A stretch of DNA of 41,202 nt, taken from NCBI GenBank assembly GCA_002071445.1, contig MWFE01000058.1:1-41202 (forward strand), given 5' to 3'. A model generated the notes under the pieces. That model was not told the origin of the DNA, did not search any database, and saw only the letters and a list, made by a program, of their open reading frames with translations. The position numbers and the translations under genes were made by a program. Positions 16,068 through 23,518 of this stretch are shown piece after piece (positions within the stretch are counted from its first letter, which is position 1; the number at the start of each line of letters is the position of its first letter). This DNA is from Bacteroidetes bacterium ADurb.Bin008 (lineage in GTDB: Bacteria; Bacteroidota; Bacteroidia; Bacteroidales; Tenuifilaceae).

Positions 16068-17858
16068 ATGACAAGTAAGGTAAATATCACAATAAATGGT
16101 ACTCCACTGGCGGTGGATAAAGGTACCACAATTCTTGATGCGGCTAAGCTTTTAGGCATTAAGATTCCCGTGCTCTGCTACCATAAAGATTTGTGCATAG
16201 CCGGTAACTGCAGGGTTTGCGTTGTTGAGGTGGTGGGAGTAAGCAAACTGTTTGCTGCTTGTGCCACGCCGGTTTGGGAAGGCATGGAGGTGTTGACCAA
16301 TAGCCTGTTGGTGAGGAATTCACGGAAACACATAATAGAGCTGCTGCTGTCTGAGCATAATGCAGATTGTACCAAGTGCTATAGAAATGGAAATTGCGAA
16401 CTACAGGATCTCTCCGCTGAGTATAAAATTACTAATCAGCATTTCATCGATTTGGCACATACCAGAGAGTACACCATTGATGATTTTTCGCCTGCCATTC
16501 ATAAGGACGACAGCAGGTGTATCCGTTGCCAGAGATGCGTGCGCACATGCGACGAACTGCAAAGCGTTGGTGCCCTTGCAGTGATTAACAAGGGCGATAA
16601 GATGAAAATCTCTACCTTTTTCGACAAATCGCTTAATGAGGTGGTATGTACAAGCTGCGGACAGTGTGTTATTCATTGCCCAACAGGCGCCCTTATTGAA
16701 CATAACTACATAGAAGAAGTATGGGATGCCATAGCCGACCCTGAAAAGTATGTGGTAGTGCAGACGGCCCCCGCTGTTAGGGTTGGACTTGGAGAAGCTC
16801 TCAACCTGTCGGCAGGGGAAAGGGTAACCGGAAAAATGGTAGCCGCTCTGAGGAGATTGGGATTCAACTCCGTATTAGACACCGATTTCTCGGCTGACCT
16901 AACCATACTTGAGGAGGGAACCGAGCTGCTACACAGGTTGAAGGCCAACCTAGTAGATAAAGACAATAAAGAACCTCTTCCCATGACGACAAGTTGTTCG
17001 CCCGGCTGGGTGAAGTTTTTCGAACATATCTACCCCGAAATGTTAAGCCACATGTCAACCTGTAAATCGCCACAGCAGATGTTTGGCGCATTAGCCAAAA
17101 CATACTATGCGAAAAAGATAGATGTTGATCCGGCTAAAATGGTGTGCGTTTCAATAATGCCTTGTACGGCCAAAAAATTTGAAGCCGATAGACCCGAAAT
17201 GCGCGACAGCGGCTATAAGGATGTGGACTATGTGCTCACCACCCGCGAATTGGCCATAATGATAAAACAAGCAGGGATTGAATTTGCCGATTTACCAAAC
17301 GAGGGATTTGATACCATTATGGGGAAATCTACAGGAGCAGGCGTTATCTTTGGGGCTACCGGTGGGGTTATGGAAGCAGCACTGAGAACGGTATACGAAA
17401 TAGTTACCGGCCGTGAGGTGCCTTTCAAAGACTTGAACATTACCCCTGTTCGGGGCCTTGAAGGTGTGAAAGAGGCCAACGTGAAGATTGAAAAAGCATT
17501 ACCCGAATATAAATTCCTTGAGGGGGTTGAAGTGAAATGTGCTGTGGCACATGGATTGGCCAACGCACGAACCCTAATGGATAGTGTAAAGCAAGGTAAA
17601 GCAGATTACCATTTCATTGAGATCATGGCATGCCCGGGCGGCTGTTTGGGTGGAGGAGGTCAACCCATTCCCACAACCCCCGAAATCCGACAAAAGAGGG
17701 TTGAGGCCATCTACGAAGAGGATATGTCAATGTCGTTGCGTAAATCGCACGAAAATCCTGAAGTCATTGGGCTTTACAAAGAGTTTTTAGGCCAACCCTA
17801 TGGGCACATGTCGCATAAGTTGCTGCATACCGACTATGTAGAAAGGCAAAGGTATTAA
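16068..17858 (+). CDS. hydA: [FeFe] hydrogenase catalytic subunit (HydA type, group A3-like)
   Basis: The 596-residue hydrogen-activating subunit. In order: a plant-type [2Fe-2S] domain (Cys37, Cys48, Cys51, Cys65); a His-Cys [4Fe-4S] site (His97, Cys101, Cys104, Cys110); two ferredoxin [4Fe-4S] sites (Cys151/154/157/161 and Cys194/197/200/204); the H-cluster domain with TSCSPGW (Cys310), SIMPCTAKKFE (Cys366) and EIMACPGGCLGGGG (Cys522, Cys526); and a C-terminal small-subunit-like segment. The first H-cluster motif has Ser311 where the textbook motif TSCCPxW has its second Cys. It is 14 bases after hydB. The maturases HydE, HydF and HydG are not in the window. A fermentative organism would use it to dispose of NADH electrons as H2. 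Confidence 0.96.
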   Translation: MTSKVNITINGTPLAVDKGTTILDAAKLLGIKIPVLCYHKDLCIAGNCRVCVVEVVGVSKLFAACATPVWEGMEVLTNSLLVRNSRKHIIELLLSEHNADCTKCYRNGNCELQDLSAEYKITNQHFIDLAHTREYTIDDFSPAIHKDDSRCIRCQRCVRTCDELQSVGALAVINKGDKMKISTFFDKSLNEVVCTSCGQCVIHCPTGALIEHNYIEEVWDAIADPEKYVVVQTAPAVRVGLGEALNLSAGERVTGKMVAALRRLGFNSVLDTDFSADLTILEEGTELLHRLKANLVDKDNKEPLPMTTSCSPGWVKFFEHIYPEMLSHMSTCKSPQQMFGALAKTYYAKKIDVDPAKMVCVSIMPCTAKKFEADRPEMRDSGYKDVDYVLTTRELAIMIKQAGIEFADLPNEGFDTIMGKSTGAGVIFGATGGVMEAALRTVYEIVTGREVPFKDLNITPVRGLEGVKEANVKIEKALPEYKFLEGVEVKCAVAHGLANARTLMDSVKQGKADYHFIEIMACPGGCLGGGGQPIPTTPEIRQKRVEAIYEEDMSMSLRKSHENPEVIGLYKEFLGQPYGHMSHKLLHTDYVERQRY

Positions 17859-17889
17859 TAGCCTTTTTTGAGTAATTAACCGTAAAGGA

Positions 17890-17925
17890 AAAGGGCTGCC
17901 TGCTTTTGGGCAGCCCTTTGATTTT
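17890..17925 (+). terminator. Rho-independent terminator of the hydrogenase operon
   Basis: A perfect 11-bp stem (AAAGGGCTGCC 17890-17900 with GGCAGCCCTTT 17909-17919), 8-base loop and a short T-rich tail, about 30 bases after the hydA stop. The remaining intergenic sequence to 18184 is AT-rich and empty of recognisable features. Confidence 0.9.
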
Positions 17926-18184
17926 GTAAATTAACCGGATGTTCTATATCTGATATTGATAACTTTTCACGTTTTGTAGTTTTTTTAAATGCATTGTAAA
18001 TGTTTTAAATTTTTTTTTGTTGCCGCTTTTTTAAAATTTTTAGTCAGCAAAAAGCTTTGTTTTTCTGATTTAAAGGCCATTTGTGCTGTAAAACATGCTA
18101 TTCTTTTTTCAAAAACCTTATAAAATACAATGTATTTACCTGAGGTACAGTTCGTCATAGACAAACTAAAAAAATACAACTTTA

Positions 18185-18216
18185 TTTGAGGTTGACCTTT
18201 TATCATTATACCTTTA
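18185..18216 (+). promoter_or_regulatory. Promoter of the lipoprotein/TonB receptor locus
   Basis: TTTG (18185-18188), a 20-base spacer, then TACCTTTA (18209-18216), one mismatch from TAnnTTTG. Transcription would begin near 18223, right at the palindromic site at 18225-18242, giving a leader of about 40 bases. Confidence 0.55.
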
Positions 18217-18224
18217 CCCCCGTT

Positions 18225-18242
18225 ATGCAAATATTTTCATAT
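18225..18242. promoter_or_regulatory. Second copy of the 14171 palindrome, putative operator
   Basis: ATGCAAATATTTTCATAT matches 17 of 18 bases of the palindrome at 14173-14190. It overlaps or directly follows the predicted transcription start of the lipoprotein gene, a position suited to repression. Confidence 0.55.
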
Positions 18243-18263
18243 TAACCTTAACCTATTAAAACT

Positions 18264-18830
18264 ATGAAAACAAAATTTTTAGGCATTGCTGCCATTTCAT
18301 TTTTATTGGCCTTTTGTTTTACGGGATGTAAAAAGGATGATCCTGAACCCAAGAATATTGTCAAACTAGGAGCTCAGGCAAATACCTCTGTTGGCGGATT
18401 CCTTTCTGTTTCCGAGAAAAAGGTTTATACCATGCAGGAGGCATTCCAAAATCAGGAAAAAATTGATATTTTTTGTTTCTATGAAGAGGGAGTGAACAAC
18501 ATTGCCATTGCAGGGCCTGGAACTGGAATAGACGGTATTTTCACCGGCGATGCCGCTCCCCAAAATTGGGATGTTAAAAATCTAACACGTTTTACAAAGC
18601 CCACCGTTGACCTTACAGTGGCTGATTTCGACGCTCTCAAGGATGGCGATGCAATAATTGAAACCTACTTCAACGCTGAGCAAACAAGTGGATATAAAAA
18701 AGCCAAGGATTTGAAAATTAACGATATCTATACATTCAAAACCGAAGGAAATATTTTTGGCATCATTAAAGTTACCGCTGTTCAGCAGGGCGAAACCGGA
18801 TTCGTTGAATTTGAGTACAAGCTTAAGTAG
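18264..18830 (+). CDS. Surface lipoprotein, unknown ligand-binding-type domain
   Basis: A 188-residue lipoprotein with signal peptidase II site FTGC at Cys22. KKDD follows the cysteine, close to the K-acidic-acidic surface export signal known in Bacteroidota, so it is probably displayed on the cell surface. The mature domain (about 30-188) has GGFLSVSEKKVYTMQEA, an IDIFCFY strand, NWDVKNLTRF and a C-terminal FGIIKV...GFVEFEYKLK. The same pattern is seen in the C-terminal half of the next lipoprotein, so the two are paralogous there. Similar small lipoproteins beside TonB receptors (for example HmuY-type) bind a ligand for the receptor; that role here is inferred from context only. Confidence 0.8.
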   Translation: MKTKFLGIAAISFLLAFCFTGCKKDDPEPKNIVKLGAQANTSVGGFLSVSEKKVYTMQEAFQNQEKIDIFCFYEEGVNNIAIAGPGTGIDGIFTGDAAPQNWDVKNLTRFTKPTVDLTVADFDALKDGDAIIETYFNAEQTSGYKKAKDLKINDIYTFKTEGNIFGIIKVTAVQQGETGFVEFEYKLK

Positions 18831-18851
18831 CCTTGAGGTTTAAAACATATC

Positions 18852-18897
18852 AAACCACCCATCCTGAAGCATTGATGCTTTGTGTGGGTGGTTTTTG
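18852..18897 (+). terminator. Terminator or attenuator hairpin between the two lipoprotein genes
   Basis: A 10-bp stem (AAACCACCCA 18852-18861 with TGGGTGGTTT 18885-18894) encloses a second small stem (AAGCAT/ATGCTT) and ends in a T run. It is 22 bases after the first lipoprotein stop and 19 bases before the next gene, so it may reduce rather than abolish read-through into the receptor genes. Confidence 0.8.
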
Positions 18898-18915
18898 CTT
18901 AAAAATTATTTTAAT

Positions 18916-19809
18916 ATGGTTAGAGTAACTGTATTTGCGCTGTTCGTTATCCTTTTAGCCGGATGTAAGGAGGATCCCCCCCCGAGTGGGTTGCCGCTTA
19001 TCAATTTTAAGTCGGGTGCTTATACTAAGGATGGGGATGAAGTTCCTGTGGGGGGCAAGCTTCTTTTTGGCATTGCCGCTTCGGGTGGCGGAGCGCCCAT
19101 AACCAACCTGAGGGTTCAACGAATTGCTGATGATAAGGTAATTACCGAAATAGACAGGGGGCTTTTCATTACCGAGGGAGGGCTTAATGAGGACTTGAGT
19201 GCCGTGAAATCGTCGGCTGAGGTAGAACTGTGGCGCTTTTTTGTGATGAACGCCAACCGCGATTCTGCGGTAATCTCGCTAACGGTTTTCCTGGGCGAAG
19301 GGTCGGCCTATGGGCCCATAAAGCACTTCACTTCGCTGAAGATGGGCATGCAGAACAACAGCGAGTTACCCCATTTCCTCGATACCAATACGGGCGAACT
19401 GTACACCAACCAGTCCGTGGCAGGGCACGAGGCGCTCATTGATGTGCTGGGGTTTGTGTACCTCACCGGAGGAAAAATGTCGCCAACTTTAAGTTGTCCA
19501 CAGTACACCTCTGTACCGGGCCATTACCCCATCGTTGGCGATTGGACCGTTCGTAACTCCACGCTTTATGATTATAGCGCTGTGGACAACGATTTGGTCA
19601 ATCCGTCGGATTTTGACAATGCAACCAACGACAGCCTTCTGGTGGCATCATACAATCCGCAGAGTGCCAGTGGTAACTGTAAGTACTGCTATACGGGCAA
19701 GATAGTTCCTTTTAGAACCGAGGCCGGTAAATACGGATTGATACGAGTTATCCATGCCGATGAGGTTCCCGAGGGGTACATGGAGCTGGAAATAAAAGTT
19801 CAAGAGTAG
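18916..19809 (+). CDS. Surface lipoprotein with two-part mature region
   Basis: A 297-residue lipoprotein. The lipobox is LAGC with Cys17, followed immediately by KED, an exact K-acidic-acidic surface-export signal. Residues about 25-130 form a beta-rich, Ig-like-looking segment (GKLLFGIAASGGGAPITNLRVQR...). Residues about 140-297 match the mature domain of the preceding lipoprotein: HFLDTNTGELYTNQSV, LIDVLGFVYLTGG, GDWTVRNSTLYDY, SDFDNATN, and GKYGLIRV...GYMELEIKVQ. I start at the ATG at 18916; an upstream TTG inside the terminator hairpin would spoil the signal peptide. The TonB receptor gene follows 70 bases later, suggesting that this is a surface ligand-capturing partner of the receptor. 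Confidence 0.8.
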   Translation: MVRVTVFALFVILLAGCKEDPPPSGLPLINFKSGAYTKDGDEVPVGGKLLFGIAASGGGAPITNLRVQRIADDKVITEIDRGLFITEGGLNEDLSAVKSSAEVELWRFFVMNANRDSAVISLTVFLGEGSAYGPIKHFTSLKMGMQNNSELPHFLDTNTGELYTNQSVAGHEALIDVLGFVYLTGGKMSPTLSCPQYTSVPGHYPIVGDWTVRNSTLYDYSAVDNDLVNPSDFDNATNDSLLVASYNPQSASGNCKYCYTGKIVPFRTEAGKYGLIRVIHADEVPEGYMELEIKVQE

Positions 19810-19879
19810 TTAAAAAGAGTTTAGCAAAAATCCCTGTTGACTAAATTCCAATTTGTTGCAGGGGAAAAAATATCAGTTT

Positions 19880-22198
19880 ATGATACGCAGGTTGATTAAA
19901 ACAGCATTTTTAACGGCAACCATAGGTGCATTTTGCATTGCCGCTTTGGCGCAGGGTAAGGTTGAGGTGGTGGTAATAGAAAAATTATCGGGGAATCCCA
20001 TTGTGGGAGCGCATGTTACCCTCGGAAAATCCGTAATGGTAACCAACGATAGGGGCGAACTTATATTGGAAAACCTAACAAATGGCAGTTACAAATTGAC
20101 AGTTTCTGCCGTGGGATTTGTTAGCCAGGTGGTGAGCATTACCGTTTCCGATACGAAAACCCAAAGGGTTGAAATTCCCCTTGAGGAGGATAAGATTTAT
20201 TTGGATGAAGTGATAATAGCCGCAACCCGTACCGAGAGCCGCATTGGTGATATTCCCGGAAGGGTGGAGGTGATAACCCCTGAGAAAATTACATTTACCT
20301 CATACCAAAGCGTTGACGAGCTGCTATCAACTTTGACAGGAGTGCACACAGGCCGCTCATACGGACTTTTTTCGTACCGTGCAACTGTGTCAATGCGTGG
20401 TGTGAGCGGCAAGGAGCAGGCGCGCGTACTTGTGTTGCTCAACGGCGTTCCCGTGAATAAGGCTGATGGCGGGTCGGTGAACTGGAACCTCATATCCACC
20501 GGCGAGATAGAACGCATAGAGGTGATCAAGGGGCCCGGTTCGGCGCTCTATGGCGGCAACGCCATGGGGGGGATTATCAACGTGGTAACCCGCAAGCCCA
20601 CCGAGAAAATCGAGGGGAGCGTAACGGCATCGTACGGAACCTACAATACCAAGGGTGTAAATGCCAAACTTTCGGGCAAGTTGAACAATGGGTTTTACTG
20701 GGCAGCCAACGGGCTGTTCCGCAACAGCGACGGGTATATAACCCAATCCTTTGCCGATCAGCTGGCCAACCCATACATTGTCAATTCTACCTTCGAGGAG
20801 AAAGTGCTCCACCTGAAAACGGGCTACGATGGGGGTGAAAAGCTGTCGGCCGAAGTGGATTTTACACTTTTTGACGATGTTCGAACCACCGGAGAGAAAG
20901 TATTCCAGCCGCTGGGAAATACCCGGGAGTACGATACCTACCAGTTTCGGACGATTTTTAAAGGCAAGGCCGGAGCCATAAACTGGAGTGCATCGGCATT
21001 TTTCCAAAGGGAGTATTACCAACGCCTCAGCGAATGGTTGAAGGACGATTACACCTGGTACGATGTGCTGTCGCTTCGCAGCGATTACGGGTTGCTCACC
21101 AATGCTTCATACACCCTTGGGAACCATGTGCTTACCACAGGTATTGATGCCCGTCTGGGCGAGGTTGATGCATCGGATGTGTACTATACATCAACCGATA
21201 AGGTGGATAACCGTGGCAAAACAGATTTCATTGGCGTATATCTTCAGGATGAGATAGGCTTTTTTGATGATGCATTCAAGCTAACTGCAGGATTGAGGTA
21301 CGATTACTCCCGTTTTTATGATGGTGAGTTTGTCATTCATACCCCATCGGGTGAAACCGATTTTATGTATGACTACCAGTTCTCCGGGCAAAGTCCCGTT
21401 AGCTGGGGTGCGCTTAGCCCTCGCCTGTCGGTTCAGTACAAGCCCAACAATGTGTACAGGGTATATGCCAGCTACAGCCGCGGGTTCCGCCCATCGGTTT
21501 TAGACGATTTGTGCCGCTCAGGCAGGGTGAGAGGGGGCTTTAAGGTGGCCAATCCAAACTTAACACCTGAATATTTAGACAACTTTGAGGTGGGGGGTGA
21601 TTATAAACCAAAGCCATGGATTAGGGTGGCATCATCGCTGTTCTACTCCAAGGGTACCGATTTCCTTTACTACGTTACCACGGGCGAAACCATCGACATG
21701 GGCTTTGGCCCTCGGCCCATCATGATACGAAAAAATATTTCGGGGGTAAACATTATGGGCAACGAAACCGAAATTACGGTAAGCCCCACGCGTTACCTCA
21801 ATCTGTTTGGGGGCTATGCCTATGCATATTCAAAAATTTCAAGCTATACACCCATTGACCCCAACGACTTCGACCTCACCGGTAAGTTCCTTACCGATGT
21901 GCCCATGCACTCATTCAATGCTGGTGGATTTGTTCGTACGCGATTTGTCAATGGCTCTGTCACGGCAAAGTACGTTGGCAAAATGTACATAAACGACCAA
22001 AACGAGTACGACGATTGGGTGCTGAGCAATCAACTGCCTGCGGCATTTACCGTTGACCTCAAATTATCGAAAGAGTTCTTAAAACATTTCGATGTTTCGC
22101 TGAACATACAGAATATTTTTGATAAAAAGATACACGAGAGCAACCTGTCGGTGGGCCCGGGACGTTTCATAATGGTTGAACTGAAGGCGAAAATTTAG
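19880..22198 (+). CDS. TonB-dependent outer-membrane receptor
   Basis: A 772-residue outer-membrane transporter. After a signal peptide (cleavage around ALAQ, residue 24) comes a carboxypeptidase-regulatory-like domain (about 26-105) typical of Bacteroidota receptors. The plug domain (about 115-225) carries DEVIIAATRTESRIGDIPG, VLVLLNGVPVN and IERIEVIKGPGSALYGGNAMGGIINVVTRKP. A 22-strand barrel fills the remainder and ends in the usual LNIQNIFDKK... region. The architecture is closest to BtuB/FepA/HmuR-like receptors, not SusC. I start at the ATG at 19880; upstream TTG codons are not supported. The two lipoproteins before it and one after it suggest a dedicated uptake system whose substrate I cannot name. 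Confidence 0.93.
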   Translation: MIRRLIKTAFLTATIGAFCIAALAQGKVEVVVIEKLSGNPIVGAHVTLGKSVMVTNDRGELILENLTNGSYKLTVSAVGFVSQVVSITVSDTKTQRVEIPLEEDKIYLDEVIIAATRTESRIGDIPGRVEVITPEKITFTSYQSVDELLSTLTGVHTGRSYGLFSYRATVSMRGVSGKEQARVLVLLNGVPVNKADGGSVNWNLISTGEIERIEVIKGPGSALYGGNAMGGIINVVTRKPTEKIEGSVTASYGTYNTKGVNAKLSGKLNNGFYWAANGLFRNSDGYITQSFADQLANPYIVNSTFEEKVLHLKTGYDGGEKLSAEVDFTLFDDVRTTGEKVFQPLGNTREYDTYQFRTIFKGKAGAINWSASAFFQREYYQRLSEWLKDDYTWYDVLSLRSDYGLLTNASYTLGNHVLTTGIDARLGEVDASDVYYTSTDKVDNRGKTDFIGVYLQDEIGFFDDAFKLTAGLRYDYSRFYDGEFVIHTPSGETDFMYDYQFSGQSPVSWGALSPRLSVQYKPNNVYRVYASYSRGFRPSVLDDLCRSGRVRGGFKVANPNLTPEYLDNFEVGGDYKPKPWIRVASSLFYSKGTDFLYYVTTGETIDMGFGPRPIMIRKNISGVNIMGNETEITVSPTRYLNLFGGYAYAYSKISSYTPIDPNDFDLTGKFLTDVPMHSFNAGGFVRTRFVNGSVTAKYVGKMYINDQNEYDDWVLSNQLPAAFTVDLKLSKEFLKHFDVSLNIQNIFDKKIHESNLSVGPGRFIMVELKAKI

Positions 22199-22293
22199 GA
22201 GGAACAGCTTATTTTCGATTAAATAATATAAATAACACTTTATTTTGCTTTAGGGCAATAAAATAAAACCTAATTAGAGAACACGTAACAAAC

Positions 22294-23373
22294 ATGAGTA
22301 TGAAAAGACAATTCTCACACACACTGCTGCTACTGGTTTTTGTTGCAGCTTTTGCAGCGCAATCGTGCAAAACCAAACCCGATGCCAATACCGGGGCCAC
22401 AAGCGAATACGACTCCAATGGTATGAGCTACTACCATCGCACCGAGGAGACAAAGTTGAAACCCGGTCAACTCTACGTAGAGGGCGAGGTGAAAAATCCC
22501 GGAAAGGTGGATTATGCCAAGTACGGTAAACGCGAAGTGCTTTTCAAACAGTCCAAACCCAACCAATCGGGCGAGGTGGAGTTTGTGGGTGCTTACCGCT
22601 ATCGGGGGTATTCCCTGTTCGATCTTCTAAATCCCTTTATCATTGAGAAAAAGAATGCCGAGGAATTTATTCCCAACACCGATTTGTATATCATCGTTGA
22701 GAATGATAAAGGCGACAGGGTGGCGTTCTCGTGGGCCGAAATCTTCCTTGGCCACCAGATGCATCAGGTAATCATTGCCACCGAGCAGGCCAGCATTGAG
22801 CCTTATAAAAAGGAGGTAAGCTACCCCAAGGGTAGTGTTTGGAAGGTTGTGGCATCAACCGACTTATACTCCTACCGCGAGTTGGAAAATCCAACCAAAA
22901 TCACAATCAAATCGTTTGACAAGAAGCATTACCCCATCGACAGGAAGCCGGAAGATCCGTATAGTCCAACAGTAAACCTTGTATTTGACAACGAGTTGAA
23001 GGCTACCATTGGTGCCAATGTTGATCAGTACCCCCACTTAAAGTATGCTTCCATATTCTATGGAATGGGCATGGGCGACCATGGTAGTCCATATTTTGAA
23101 GGGCCTATGTTGCGTCCCATGGTTGAGAAGTTCTTTGAACCCGATATCCAGGGGTGGATGAGGAGCGGGCTTGCCTTTGTGGTGGGCAAGGATGGTTTTC
23201 GCAACGTATTTAGCGTAAGCGAACTGTTCAATCGGGTTGATCAGGTTGAACCCATTCTTTCAATTCCTCCTGACAGAGTGAAATCGGGGCATTTCAGGCT
23301 ATACCACCCGGCGGCATTCTTTGCCGATTTCTCCGTGAGGAATTTGGCTGAGATTAACTTTTTCCACGATTAA
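22294..23373 (+). CDS. Lipoprotein with two tandem sulfite-oxidase-fold-like domains
   Basis: A 359-residue lipoprotein with Cys25 (AAQSC) as the only cysteine. Residues about 55-210 start LYVEGEVKNPGK and continue AYRYRGYSLFDLLNPF, LYIIVENDKGDRVAFSWAEIF and end in VVASTDLYSYRELENPTKITI. Residues about 225-355 repeat this order: SPYFEGPMLRPMVEKFF, LAFVVGKDGFRNVFSVSELF and FRLYHPAAFFADFSVRNLAEI. This is the pattern of the oxidoreductase molybdopterin-binding (SuoX) fold, but the molybdenum-ligand cysteine is absent in both copies, so enzyme activity is unlikely. It follows the TonB receptor by 95 bases. A ligand-binding or periplasmic handover role is inference. The fold call is by eye. Confidence 0.65.
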   Translation: MSMKRQFSHTLLLLVFVAAFAAQSCKTKPDANTGATSEYDSNGMSYYHRTEETKLKPGQLYVEGEVKNPGKVDYAKYGKREVLFKQSKPNQSGEVEFVGAYRYRGYSLFDLLNPFIIEKKNAEEFIPNTDLYIIVENDKGDRVAFSWAEIFLGHQMHQVIIATEQASIEPYKKEVSYPKGSVWKVVASTDLYSYRELENPTKITIKSFDKKHYPIDRKPEDPYSPTVNLVFDNELKATIGANVDQYPHLKYASIFYGMGMGDHGSPYFEGPMLRPMVEKFFEPDIQGWMRSGLAFVVGKDGFRNVFSVSELFNRVDQVEPILSIPPDRVKSGHFRLYHPAAFFADFSVRNLAEINFFHD

Positions 23374-23459
23374 CCAATTCAGGAAAACGGCTACTTTGCT
23401 TTTTCAATGGCTCATCCCGGGTTGATGGGTTACATTGAAAGTTAAAAAAGAAGTTTCTG

Positions 23460-23518
23460 TTTCATACCCCAAAGATTTTTTTATACCTTTATAAGGTGTA
23501 AAAAAATGGGGTATGAAA
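23460..23518. promoter_or_regulatory. Inverted repeat bracketing a promoter-like element and a start codon
   Basis: TTTCATACCCC (23460-23470) and GGGGTATGAAA (23508-23518) are perfect 11-bp inverted repeats separated by 37 bases. Between them lies TACCTTTA (23484-23491), the same near-consensus -7 octamer used before the lipoprotein gene at 18264. The ATG at 23513 is inside the right arm. It could be a pair of operator half-sites around the promoter. Confidence 0.5.
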
